Shown: positions 12,439 through 24,996, counted from the first letter of the stretch. The stretch: DNA of 64,000 nt from Spiroplasma citri (GCF_001886855.1 NZ_CP013197.1:682001-746000); one strand, 5' to 3'. Notes: generated by a model not told the origin, from the sequence alone. Numbers and translations are program-made.

Positions 12439-13668
12439 ATGACATTAAAGTCTTGACTAAAATTTAGTACTATATGATTTTTAGCAGTGATTGTAATTAT
12501 TATTGCTGGGGCAGTTGTTCCAACATTAAATCAACAAGTAACAGCATTAAAACAAGAAATTATTAATTCATTAAGTGTTAAAGGATTAAACCCTAATCCA
12601 TTAGAAACTTTACAGGGAGATAGTGCTTATAATATTTTAAATTTTTTATTATCATATGGTTCTTTTCAAGCAATTTTTAGTTTAAATGGATTTGCGCTTT
12701 TTAAATTTTGAGTAATTGATTTATATATTTTTGTTCCTATTTTTACATTAATTGCAGTTGGAACAGCAATTTTTGTAATTGTTTTATTAACAAATATAAC
12801 AGCGGCACATTGAAAATGAAATGTTCGTTTATTAGTTGGGAAATGAATGACAAGAATTGGTAGTTTGACCTTGTATCTATCTTTATTTTTAGGATTATTT
12901 TTCATTGCCATTGCTGATGGTTTCGCTTTTGTCCTGCGTGAAAAAATTTGCTGATATAATTTAACTAATGGTCAAGGATTGGTAACTTGAATAAACAATG
13001 GACAATATCAACCAAATGTTTTTTCGATTTTCGGTTTAATAATTAATCAAGATGGCTTAGGAGCGTTTTTTGCTCAAGCACCAATGATTATGCAAGCAGG
13101 AGCCGTATTAATTATTTTTATGATGCCTCTTGCTGTTGCTAGTGTTGTGATTGGATTATCAATTCGTATTGCAATTGAATTATTATTACCATCATCAGCA
13201 GGTCATCGTGGTGGGTTTGTGACTACTTTTATGCAATGATTAGGATACATTAATATTTCTTCGCGCCGTGAACTTTGCCAACGCTTAGGAAGCAATATTG
13301 GCATGATTTTATTAATGATTGGTTTTATTGTTATTATGATTTTCCCTGCTTTCACATCAACAACCGGATATGTGACAGCTAACTGAATTATTTTACTAGT
13401 TGCAATAGTATTAATGATAATTAGTTTTATTCCACTTTATTTTATGTTATTTTGTTTAGCACGTTTACAAGAATTTTCATATAATTTATTAATGTTTGTT
13501 CAAATGCTAACATGGTTGGTAATTGGTTTACTTTGACAAACTTTAATGTGAACAATATTTAGACAATATTTTCAATATCCAGCCGTTGTGCCTGTAATTA
13601 CGACTTTCTTTTTTGTTAATATTTTGTTAGTTTCGTTTTATTTATTGGTTCGAGGATATCGAAAATAG
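12439..13668 (+). CDS. scm1: Polytopic membrane protein, likely motility protein Scm1
   Basis: This is a 409-codon frame with many TGA-Trp codons and about ten strongly hydrophobic segments spread through the protein (first at residues about 10-30, last at about 385-403). From the literature, Scm1 of Spiroplasma citri is a 409-residue protein with about ten membrane segments, and its disruption abolishes motility. Length and topology match exactly, and no other family is evident. The mechanism is unknown; it might anchor or energise the internal cytoskeletal ribbon. It has its own promoter between relA and alaS and a weak terminator after it. Identity rests on length and topology, not on an alignment. 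Confidence 0.65.
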
Positions 13669-13679
13669 GTTTTTGGTAA

Positions 13680-13708
13680 GAACTTCTTTGAAATAAAAAA
13701 GTTTTTTT
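13680..13708 (+). terminator. Weak terminator after the scm1-like gene
   Basis: An AACTT/AAGTT stem is followed by a T-run. A TATAAT (-10 for alaS) is at 13721-13726. Confidence 0.4.
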
Positions 13709-13763
13709 CATTTGGTATGCTATAATCCTATTAATTAATTATGAAAGAGAAGGGAATATTAAA

Positions 13764-16512
<2,749 letters not shown>

Positions 16513-16520
<8 letters not shown>

Positions 16521-16932
16521 GTATTATTTAGCAGTTGATGTTGGTAGTAAAACACTAGGCTTAGCGACAAGCCAGGGTTTGATTGCAACTGGTTATGGTG
16601 TTTATCGCTTTCCAGAAAATGATTTTTTACAAGCAGCACAATATTTGGCGGGGTTAATTACAACTGAACAATTTAGTGATATTATTGTTGGCTATCCAAA
16701 AAATATGAATAATACAATTGGACCCCGTGCTTTAATGGTTAGTGATTTTGTTAATTTATTAAAACAATTATTAGATCCAACGATAACAATTCACTTGGTT
16801 GATGAACGATTAACAACACATCAAGCTCATCAAATAATGTTAGAAGCAAATCTTTCCCGCCAGAAACGAAAACAAAAAAAAGATAGTTTAGCCGCACAAT
16901 TAATTTTAGAAACATATTTACATCAAAAATAA
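16513..16932 (+). CDS. ruvX: YqgF/RuvX-family nuclease-like protein
   Basis: The 139-residue frame overlaps the alaS end. It has the RNase H-fold signature LAVDVGSKTLGLA at the N-terminus, IVGYPKNMN (about residues 56-64) and VDERLTTHQA (about 96-105), with the expected acidic residues. Family members process the 5' end of pre-16S rRNA and have been tested as Holliday junction resolvases. The alaS-ruvX pair is conserved in Firmicutes. It is intact although ruvAB upstream is destroyed, which favours the rRNA role here. Confidence 0.93.
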
Positions 16933-16956
16933 AAGAGCTCTCTGCTTTTATCTTTT
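16926..16956 (+). terminator. Terminator of the alaS-ruvX operon
   Basis: An ATAAAAG/CTTTTAT stem overlaps the ruvX stop region and is followed by TCTTTTT. Confidence 0.55.
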
Positions 16957-17063
16957 TAATGCTTAATTATACAAGTATTAATATCAAAAACAAAAAAAAA
17001 AAAAAATAATATAATTTTAAAGAAAGAATTTATTGACGATTATAATTTAAAATTTGAGGTAAA

Positions 17064-18677
17064 ATGATGGCTAGTAAGAAATTAAATGAAACAAAACAAT
17101 TACAAGAAGTTAATAATAATTTAAAAATAAATGTTAATGAAACAATGCTTGTTAAAATGCTAACTAAGTCTTGAAAAAAAATCAGAACCATATTTAAAGT
17201 TAATGGAAGAATATCAAAATTTAAATTCAAATAGTTCAATTGATTGAAATCAACGTTATGAAAAAGAATATGAAAAATTTGTTAAATTATTATTAGGAGA
17301 AAATGCACAATTTAAAAAAATCCCAGGTAAGAAGTCATCATTATTTAAAAAAGAATTGACAAAAAATGCAAGCAGTAACAAGAAAACTATGGGATTAAAT
17401 CCTAGTCAGTTAAAATTATTGGCAAAACGAAAATTATCGCGAGTTGAAGATTTATTTCCATCGCGAGTTGTCCGTGGTTATCAAGCATCACAAGCAACAA
17501 TTGAATCAGAGTTAAAGGAACCACGTCAAACTTTTTTAAATAATAATGAATCTGTCTTAGCAAATTTGACAACTGAGCACAAGTTGTTAAGAATGAAAAA
17601 CTAGCATTAGATGAAAATATAAATCCTGTGAAAGTGTCTTCTTCATCAGAAAAATATGAAAATATTATTAGTAAGTTAAATCCAAATCAACAGCGATTAA
17701 TTCGACAACGGAACGAACATTATGGCCGATTTCAAAGTCAAACGCAAGGTTCAAAAAATAATAGTTTAAACGAAGAAACTATTGAATCAAAAAGGATTTA
17801 ATGTACAAGCTAAGGAACATGCAAATAATTGAGGATTAAATAAAAATCAATTACAGTTGTTATCACGTCGAGATAATACTAAGTATGATGTCCATCCATA
17901 TCTGAACCGAGCACGCGAAGGGGCTATTATTATCCAGAAGAAGATTATTCTTTATCACGGGATCTTAAACCACGGTCATTAGATGAAATTAAAGACCAAA
18001 TGAATTTAAGCAAAAATCAATTAGAATTATTATCACGCCGGAATTTACATCCTTCAGAGTGAAAACAGTATATGCATCAAATAACACACAAAAAAGAGAA
18101 AGATGAAACAACGATTGAGATTAATCCGGAACATGTTATTAAAAAACGTGATCAAATGGTCAAAGAATCATTATCCCGTAGTTTAGGAAAAACTAATAAA
18201 CAAATTGGTGGCAAATATATTCGTAATTTTATAAAAGAAGAACCAAAACGAAAACCAATTTTTAAAACTGATCTTTATTTAGATACTGATATTATTAGAC
18301 AGAAAATATAATCAGTAGCAAGCAAGAACAACCACTCTTGAATTGAGCTAGTCAAAATAGTGTGCCAACTAAAATAACAGTTGTCAAAAATAATAATAAA
18401 TCATTAACTGAACAAAAGCGAAAAATTAACAATGAATATATTTCAACTGTTGATCCTAAAAAGCGTCCTAATTTAAAAAAGTTAAAATATGGTAATGATT
18501 ATGAAAAGAATAATACTAACGTTTCTAATTTGAAAACGGTAAAAAAACAATCTAATTTGGTATCAGAAAGAAATGATCAAACATTTATTTCTAGTAAAAG
18601 AAAAGAACCAAACTTAACTTTGTATACACGGAAAGAATTAAAAGATTATCAAATTAATTACGCTGGTCCGCCAAAAA
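17064..18677 (+). pseudogene. Decayed repeat-containing coiled/disordered protein, 5' part, interrupted by an island
   Basis: ATG 17064 follows TTGAGG. Coding signal continues to about 18677 but shifts frame at least five times (near 17170, 17590, 17795, 17935 and 18305). The product is Lys/Asn/Gln/Ser-rich, without membrane segments. Four degenerate copies of a motif LNxxQLxLLxRR appear: GLNPSQLKLLAKRKLS, KLNPNQQRLIRQRN, GLNKNQLQLLSRRDN and NLSKNQLELLSRRNLH. Reading ends where the 14.3-kb island begins at CCAAAAA (18671-18677); the 3' remnant resumes at 32954. The frame beyond the junction (to 18724) is island sequence. The family was not recognised. The neighbours 33150-35907 have similar composition. 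Confidence 0.7.
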
Positions 18678-18865
18678 AAATTAACGACTGTATAAATTAT
18701 TTAAGGGTATTTAATATATTTTAAGAAATTATGGAATAAATAATCCATCTACTTAATTTAAAGATACCATATTTAATTTTATTGTCAACAAATTTTTATA
18801 TTTTTTTAAATTTAATCACAACAAAAAATGCATTTTTATTAAAATTATTTAATTTAAAAATAAAA

Positions 18866-20188
18866 TTAATAAAGATGTAAGTTTTGTTGTTCGGTTTTAT
18901 TAAAATTATTATATAAAATACTATTATTTTCTGGTGGTTTTTCTGGTTGTTTAAAATCCTTAATATTATTTCTTAATTTTAGCATACTAGTATTCAATTT
19001 ATTTCTAACAGTTTTTTCGCTATAAATTCCTTTTTTAGAAAATGCGCCCTTACCATAATGGGAAACATCGCCCTCCATATGACACCCAATATTATTTCAT
19101 AATGTTTGATTTTTAATACCCTCTTCGTTATTTTTAATTAAGTTAATTGTTTCTCTTAAAAACTTTTTAGAACTAGGAATAAATGACTTACTTTCTTTTA
19201 AACATTGTAATAATTCATAATATTTTCCATTATAAAAATAATCAACAACTTGTTTAAAAGTTTCTTTATTTTCTTTAATTATTCTTCGGTGGGGTAATAA
19301 ATCCTTAAATCTTTTTACTAAATGAAATTTGTCTATTGTATAATGAACTTTGTTATTAGGAAAACGATTTGCAATATCTTTTTTAACCCCTTTAATTCAA
19401 TTTGCTCCATCACCTAAAATCATAATTTCAGTATCATCTTGAATATTATAATTACTTATTATCAAAAGTATTAATTTAACAACAAAACGGGTTAATTTTG
19501 TTTTTTTAGAAATATAAATTGGAATATTATCTATTTCGTAAACACCTAACTTATTTGCAATTACATGTCTTTTTTCGGTTGATTTTTCTTGATCATAACC
19601 AGTATGAACAGTAGATAATAAGGTGTGTTTTTTAACCCTTTTTCTATCGTATTCTATTTTAAGAAAAGTTCCATCCACTTGAATATATAAAGTATGTGGA
19701 ACATTTATTTTGATATTGGTATTATTAATATAATATTTGTCGTTTGTTGTTGTGTTTTTTATTGTATTTGAAATTGTCATTAAACTAATTTTTGCTTGTT
19801 CTAAGGCATCTAAAATATCACGGTATTTTTTATCATCACTTAAAAACAATAAAATTCTTTCTTTGACGTCATTCCCCAGTCTTTGTCATTTTTTAATTCC
19901 TAAAAATTTATCTAAAATAAAAATATATTCTTCTTTCTCTGTTATTGGATTAATTTTATAATATCGTCGTCTGCGAAATGTTATTTTACCTTTTAAAGTA
20001 ATTAATGTTTTTGTTCTTATTTCTTTTACTCGATAATGTTTAAATTTATCATCATTTTTATAATTTTGAAAAATAAAATCATCTATATTTTCTAACCTAT
20101 ATGCAATTTCTCCAACAGCATATCTATTCAAATCTTCATATGTTTTATTAAAAAAGTTTTCCCCATTAATAATATTATTAATATTCAT
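18866..20188 (-). CDS. ISLre2/Mbov_0401-type (UPF0236-like) transposase
   Basis: An intact 440-codon frame on the minus strand starts with ATG behind GAAAGGAAACAAC. The three open pieces are in one frame joined by TGA-Trp codons. The N-terminus (MNINNIINGENFFNKTYEDL), a basic KGKITFRRRRYY motif, the acidic YIQVDGTFLK (first catalytic Asp region) and LGDGANWIKG match the ISLre2 group that spiroplasma annotations also call ICE element transposase-like. It is predicted to be a DDE-type DNA transposase. It sits just inside the left end of the island, so it could mobilise itself or the whole island. It is one of the few undamaged mobile genes here. Confidence 0.85.
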
Positions 20189-20251
20189 TTTAAAGTTGTT
20201 TCCTTTCTTGATTTAAAAATAAATCATCACACACATTAAAATAAACACCTA

Positions 20252-20283
20252 AAAAAGCAAGTTATTTTTAACTTGTTTTTCCA
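20252..20283. terminator. Hairpin upstream of the transposase
   Basis: AAGCAAGTTA/TAACTTG inverted repeat with A and T runs on either side. As a bidirectional terminator it could insulate the transposase from outside transcription. The rest of 20284-20416 is plain AT-rich DNA. Confidence 0.45.
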
Positions 20284-20416
20284 ATATTTAATTTTTTTAA
20301 TATTATTTAATACAATTTTGATACTTTTTTGATAGCAAAAATATTATATCTTAATTTAAAATAAAAAAAACAAGATTTTTTAACCTTGCTTATAATAATT
20401 TTCGTTAAAATTAAAT

Positions 20417-20780
20417 TTTTAAATAATATTTAAAATCAGAATCATCATCACTAAAACAAAAAAGGCATTTTTTACAATTGTAATAATTTTTATAACAAAT
20501 GTAGCAACATGGACTATTACATACAATACATTCATATCTTTTTTTGCTTTTCTATAACACAATCCTCTTGCACCAGTAAATTGACATTTTTCATCGTTAA
20601 CATGTTTATTATATTTTTCTCAAAATATTTCTTTAAAAAATTAATTTTCTTTTTTTATTTGTTCTTCACTTTTTGGATTATATTTTAAAAAATATTCAAA
20701 AGAAGATCTTATTTCTGCTGCAATTTTTTCAAATTCAGTTTCAAATTCAATTTTAGATTCTTTTTCCACTTTTTCCTCCA
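20417..20780 (-). pseudogene. Cysteine-rich zinc-finger-like protein remnant
   Basis: Read on the minus strand, an acidic N-terminal segment (KVEEKVEKESKIEFETEFEK) begins near 20780. It meets a stop near 20640, continues in frame to about 20530, then shifts frame into a Cys cluster, CIVCNSPCCYICYKNYYNC, followed by CKKCLFC. At least two lesions are present. The Cys spacing suggests a small metal-binding domain. Function unknown; it may be a phage or island gene. Confidence 0.5.
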
Positions 20781-20907
20781 CTTTTTCTTTTTTTCTTTTG
20801 ATAACATATTATCAAAAAAATAAATTTTTATCATTATTCTTTGTATATATTTATATTCATTATATAATTTTTATATAAATAAAATATTAAGAAAGGACTG
20901 ACTTTTT

Positions 20908-21426
20908 ATGAAAAAAAGATTAAGTTTTTTAGGAGCAATTACATTATTAGGAACAAGCACAACAAGTTTAGTTGCTTGTAATAATATACCACAATATAAC
21001 GAAGATGAATTACAACAACTAAAACAAGAAAACCAAATATGTACAAATTGCAAAGAAATAAAAGAAAACTTAGAATGAATTTGTCCACAAGAAAAACCAT
21101 TTAATCAAGTTGATAATAAGTATTATTATGTAGTGTGACAAGGCAATAAAAATCTTGAATGAAAAATTTGTAAATTTAAAAATACTGAAAAAATAAGATT
21201 AAAAGGGGGGAACAAATTAGTTCTTGATTATTATGGCAGAGTTGATGATCCTAATAAAATAAATTTAGTTTTTGATGCTAAAATTATTAATTTAAGAGCA
21301 AACGATCAAATTTGAACAGATAATAGCATTAATTTTAAAGCAGTTTATCGTTGAAACGGTGAAGAACAAAAATTACCTGATTTAATTGTTGATAATAATG
21401 GTAATGTAAAAGTTAATGGTGAATAA
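20908..21426 (+). CDS. Phage-associated lipoprotein copying a domain of the adjacent putative adhesin
   Basis: 172 codons start at ATG 20908 behind AAGAAAGGA. The signal peptide ends in the lipobox LVAC at residues 21-24. The mature part has a CTNC pair and a C-terminal domain ending in VYRWNGEEQKLPDL. The DNA for residues about 64-151 (21097-21360) is nearly identical, in inverted orientation, to 22113-22375 inside the minus-strand phage gene at 21954-23448, differing by a 2-bp indel and a few substitutions. It is convergent with the phage late genes, so it sits where lysogenic-conversion genes are usually found. I infer a surface decoy for phage adsorption. The C-terminal motif YRW-N/D-G is shared with the lipoprotein at 60727. 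Confidence 0.85.
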
Positions 21427-21456
21427 AAAAACAATTTAGTAAAAATTGCTTTTTTT
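21425..21456. terminator. Convergent terminator between lipoprotein and phage late genes
   Basis: An ACAATTT/AAATTGC-type hairpin between an A-run and a T-run serves both the plus-strand lipoprotein (stop 21426) and the minus-strand operon (last stop 21464). Confidence 0.6.
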
Positions 21457-21463
21457 AATTTAT

Positions 21464-21676
21464 TTAATTTTCTTTTTCATCATCTTTTTTAATTATTTTG
21501 TTGATATTGTCTTCTTTATTTTTATCTAACAAAATAGATTCATTATTAATTTTTTCTTTTAATTTTAGCATTAGTTTATTAATTTCAGTGAATAAAATTG
21601 GCAATCCCAATGTTAAACCGTGAACTATTCAATATGCTAATCGTAGAAAAAATAACTTAGTCTTTTTCTTTTTCAT
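21464..21676 (-). CDS. Small membrane protein at the end of the phage late operon
   Basis: 70 codons: a basic start (MKKKKTK), a hydrophobic segment at residues 8-30, then a charged helical tail. It overlaps the upstream gene by 20 bp in another frame, which indicates translational coupling. Its position after the tail and adhesin genes suggests a lysis-module protein (holin or antiholin), but no family signature is visible. Mollicutes lack a peptidoglycan wall, so an endolysin would not be expected, and none is seen. Confidence 0.6.
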
Positions 21677-21938
21677 TTTTATTACCATCCTTGTTTTTTT
21701 GTCTGATATTTATTTTATTGTTATTAGCAAGTTTGTTATTTATGATTGTAATAACATCTAATTTTGTATTAATATTATTAATTTCAATTTTAATATCTTT
21801 TATTTTTTCTTTTAATTCTTTATTTTGATCTCTAATTTTTTGTTGTTTTTTACTCAAAATAGTTGCTGTTATGCCAGTTGTCCCACCAGTAAAAAGTGAT
21901 ATAACCAAAACAATAATTTCTAAAATAGTTTCACTCAT
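21657..21938 (-). CDS. Holin-like single-pass membrane protein
   Basis: 93 codons, start behind AAGGAG. One membrane segment is at residues 5-27 with Gly/Thr-rich GGTTGITA, followed by a long charged coiled-coil (residues about 30-70). This matches the general build of small phage holins of the Bhla/XhlA type. It lies directly downstream of the putative adhesin gene and overlaps the next small membrane protein. Holin is an inference from size, topology and position. Confidence 0.6.
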   Translation of the reverse strand: MSETILEIIVLVISLFTGGTTGITATILSKKQQKIRDQNKELKEKIKDIKIEINNINTKLDVITIINNKLANNNKINIRQKNKDGNKNEKEKD

Positions 21939-21953
21939 TTTTTATTCTCCTTA

Positions 21954-23448
21954 TTATCAAATTAATGGTTTTCAACTTCCAAATGCTATTAAACCAATAG
22001 CGGCCGTTGTCACAATACCACGCTGTGCTTTATCTCATGTTTTAAAATCTTTTCATACTCAAAATTTAATCATCCCACCATCATATTTTAATATCGGTGA
22101 TCATTCTTCGCCACCATTTCAACGGTAAACTGCTTTAAAATTAATGCTATTATCTGTTCAAATTTGATCGTTTGCTCTTAAATTAATAATTTTAGCATCA
22201 AAAACTAAATTTATTTTATTAGGATCATCAACTCTGCCATAATAATCAAGAACTAATTTGCCCCCCTTTTAATCTTATTTTTTCAGTATTTTTAAATTTA
22301 CAAATTTTTCATTCAAGATTTTTATTGCCTTGTCACACTACATAATAATACTTATTATCAACTTGATTAAAAGGTTGTTCGTCTGGTGTCATTTCTTTTA
22401 ATCTGCTTTTGACATATTTGGCGCTGCTTTCTATTTTGTAGGGCATTTCTATAATTCTTTTGTCTAGTTGTGCTATTTTTTGATCCATTTTTTCCATTTC
22501 TTTGGTTCATTTTCTATTGAATTCTTCCTTTTTTTCTCCGGCATATTCGCAAAAATTAATAAAATTGTTGGGGTCTTTGATTGATTGATAACGAATGGGA
22601 GCTCGTGCGGTATATTCTCAATTAAAGGATTTTATTTTTTCGCCTTTTAGGGGTAAATTAAAACTAAGAATAGGGAATTCATAAATTCCGTCTTTATGTC
22701 TTGTGTTTAAGTTATCTTGGATTAATCTTCCTTTGTCTGTTCATACAAAATATTCGCTAGCACATTTATTTTGATAAATTGCTCGGTATTTAAAATCATT
22801 TACTTGATTAATGTTATCGATTATGGCGGTTGCTATTGTTTTTGAATTATCGGTTCAAGTCATGGCACTTTTAATATTTTTTCATGGTTTGTTTTCTTCT
22901 AAACTTTCAATAAAATTTTTATTAATATATTGGTAGTTTTCATCTGGGTTGTCTATATCGGGGATTGGATATACTAATGGTGCTTTTGACATATCTATTT
23001 TAATTGTTAAAAATATTGTTGTTGTTGTTTCTGCTTGGTTTTTTGCATACGGTATTAAGTCGTTGATATCGTTTGTGGTATTGTTTTCTACTTTAATCAT
23101 TCTTCCGCAAATGCTTAAATAAAAAAATGGTATTTCTTTGTTTCCTTTTTTTGTTTTTATTTTTACTTGAATTCCGTTGTCTTCATATTTGAATTCTGCT
23201 TATAAGTTTTCTTGTTCGCCAAATCCGTAAAATAAAAAACCAGTTGAATTGTTATCACATAGTTTTAACATTTCTTCGTTATAATTATCGCTATTGCCTA
23301 ATAAGTTTATAGCGTTTTTATTGCTTAATTCTTTATTAGCATAGTAGGGGATTGTTTGGTTTCTTAACAAAAAATCATAGTATATTGCTTGGTCGCGGTC
23401 TGTTAAATAATCTTCTGTATTGTCAAATGTTATAAATCTAAATGCCAT
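21954..23448 (-). pseudogene. Putative phage adhesin/receptor-binding protein, one stop and one frameshift
   Basis: The frame starts at 23448 (MAFRFITFDNTEDY) behind AGAGAGG. An in-frame TAA lies at 23200-23202 after 82 codons. The same frame then runs about 300 codons through a mixed alpha/beta region rich in Tyr, Trp and Asn and a coiled-coil (near 22440-22540). It reaches a run of six G at 22258, where a 2-bp deletion relative to the lipoprotein copy shifts the frame. Beyond that, the restored frame gives the shared domain ending in AVYRWNGG and a hydrophobic C-terminus (TTAAIGLIAFGSWKP), stopping at 21954. Position after the tail genes and before the holin, plus the domain also found in a surface lipoprotein, suggests an adsorption protein. 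No family was recognised. Confidence 0.6.
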
Positions 23449-23463
23449 TTTTTTACCTCTCTT

Positions 23464-24066
23464 TTATAAATATTTTTTTTCTAATTTGTTAGATGTTTTA
23501 TCTCATTCACTATGTAATGCGTTATTAGCAATCATGTTTTTATTCATTGTTTCTTCAAAGTTGTTAAAATTATTGTTTAGATCGTTGTTTAGTTTTGTGT
23601 GTGGTTTTAAGTCTTCTCAATATTTTTGATTTTCTTTTATATTGTAAATTGTGTTATTTTGTAATTGATAAGTAAATAATTCAATATCATAGCTTCATTC
23701 TTCATTTTTAATATCTTCTCATGATAAATTACTTTCATTTAATAATTCGTTTGTTAGTATTTTAATTTCGTTCTTTTTTGTTCTTAAATTAATATTAAAA
23801 ATAATTTTTTTAATTGAATTTCTATTGGTTGCTTGTAATTCATATTCTGTATCTTCTTCAATTTCAATAATTCGCCCATAAATTAATATATATGTATGAT
23901 TAAAAACAACTTTATTTCCAAGGTGTCTTTTTATTAACTCTTTTTCTTCGTTTAAAAAAATAATATTTTTATCTTTAACAAAAAAACTAACAAAAAAATC
24001 TTGAATAATTCCATCATCACACGCTTCTACATTACAATTAGGAAATGTTTTTAAAACTATTGCCAT
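23464..24066 (-). CDS. Phage protein of unknown function next to the adhesin
   Basis: 200 codons. The first 100 residues are mostly beta (FPNCNVEACDDGIIQDFFVS, with KVVFNHTYILIYGRIIEI near the middle). The C-terminal part is helical and polar. It ends 16 bp before the adhesin start, so they are co-transcribed. This place after the tail-associated lysin gene often holds baseplate or upper-fibre proteins. Not recognised. Confidence 0.6.
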
Positions 24067-24154
24067 AATTTAACCACCTTATTATTTTCATTATTATCTA
24101 ACATAAAAAATCACCAGCCTTAACAATAATAATTAACCCCATCATTTATTGTCG

Positions 24155-24508
24155 TCGTGATGATACCGTCATTAAAATTATTTGTCAAATAAAAAAAGAC
24201 AATTTATATTGTCTTTAAAATAGTTTATGTTATAATACATACAAATTTGTATTTATTCAGTCGTAGCAAATTCCTTAAATATTATGTGAATAATCTTCTT
24301 GTCTGCTTGTTTGTGGTAGTCAATTGGAACTCGGTTATGAGTTAAATTCATTCAAGTAGTTCAACATTATTTATTTACTATAATACGACTGAATAAATAC
24401 AAATTTTTTTAATTTTAATAATTATAATTACTATTGTTTTATTTTCAATAAGTAATAATCATTACTTATTATCGTGATGATACCGTCATTAAAAATATTT
24501 GTCAAATA
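24155..24508. repeat. Short direct repeats bracketing the palindromic element
   Basis: The sequence CGTGATGATACCGTCATTAAAA followed by (A/T)TATTTGTCAAAT occurs at 24155-24192 and 24472-24508, either side of the long palindrome. Only the right-hand copy is complete at the second locus (46230-46266), where the left border starts at ATATTTGTCAAAT. An imprecise duplication or insertion footprint is possible. Confidence 0.5.
24243..24406. repeat. 164-bp palindromic element with 23-bp perfect arms
   Basis: The arm AAATTTGTATTTATTCAGTC plus GTA (24243-24265) is repeated exactly in reverse complement at 24384-24406, enclosing about 118 bp. A TATAAT lies just before it (24233-24238) and another inside the right part (24379-24384). 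It is repeated at 46001-46164 with one arm mismatch. Candidate roles are a MITE, a replication or packaging hairpin, or a transcribed RNA. Confidence 0.7.
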
Positions 24509-24591
24509 TATAATAAATGAAAATTTGTGTACATAATACCATATTTTTTTATTTTTCCTTTAATTTTATAAAAACATGCTACAATTAAATA

Positions 24592-24714
24592 GCAAGTGAT
24601 GTTGCGAGTTATTCTAGGTTCTACTTGCAAGTTTAAATAAAGAAAAGAAACCTTGCCAGTCAATAGTCTGTGCGATACTATAAATAAAAAAGAGATTTAA
24701 TATCTCTTTTTTTA
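24592..24714 (+). ncRNA. Candidate structured small RNA, copy 1
   Basis: A -10 TACAAT (24580-24585) precedes about 120 nt without a plausible ORF, ended by a strong terminator (AAAAAGAGAT/ATCTCTTTTT plus T-run, 24686-24712). TTGCGAGT (24602-24609) can pair with ACTTGCAA (24623-24630), and the 5' end AGCAAGT can compete for the same ACTTGC, giving two exclusive hairpins. ATAGT/ACTAT forms a third. The sequence is conserved in the copy at 46349-46472, whose -10 is a perfect TATAAT. The RNA family was not recognised. The terminator also lies at the 3' side of the minus-strand 40-codon ORF. Confidence 0.55.
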
Positions 24715-24723
24715 TTATTTTTA

Positions 24724-24846
24724 TTATTTATTTGCTAATTCTTTTAAAGCTTCCATTAATTCTTTATGATTATAAATATCTTGTTCTCATTCATCAAATT
24801 TAGATTCCAATAATTCATAATCTTTTTTAGTCATTTTCTTTGCCAT
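24724..24846 (-). CDS. 40-codon phage/island protein, copy 1
   Basis: MAKKMTKKDYELLESKFDEW begins a short charged, helical protein with one TGA-Trp. The same ORF is kept at 46482-46604 with a single residue change, which supports it being a real gene. It ends at the terminator of the convergent small RNA, so the two may regulate each other. Function unknown. Confidence 0.6.
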
Positions 24847-24996
24847 TTTTATTTATAAAACCTCATTTATAGTAAATCATCTTAATATTTACCTATATTC
24901 TTTCTATTTTTTCTCATTAATTATATAAAAAATAATTGCTTGTAAATACCTTTATTACTTGTTTTAAGGGGCATATTAATTAATAAGTGTTAAAAC

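Larger units (their letters stand above)
24180..24988. repeat. 0.8-kb direct repeat, copy 1 (palindrome, small RNA, 40-codon ORF)
   Basis: About 810 bp shared in the same orientation with 45942-46745, with only scattered substitutions. The unit contains a hairpin terminator (24197-24220), a TATAAT (24233-24238), a palindromic block with 23-bp perfect arms, a 10-bp stem hairpin (24447-24470), a promoter plus terminator bracketing about 120 nt of structured RNA, and a minus-strand 40-codon ORF. It lies between two phage genes and covers the gene-poor stretch 24067-24723. Confidence 0.85.

Noticed and set aside
24592-24714. Possible tracrRNA because of a GCAAGTTTAAATAAAG string and terminator
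   Set aside because: No CRISPR repeats or cas genes in the window, and no repeat complementary to its 5' end was found. Resemblance is limited to one short AT-rich string.
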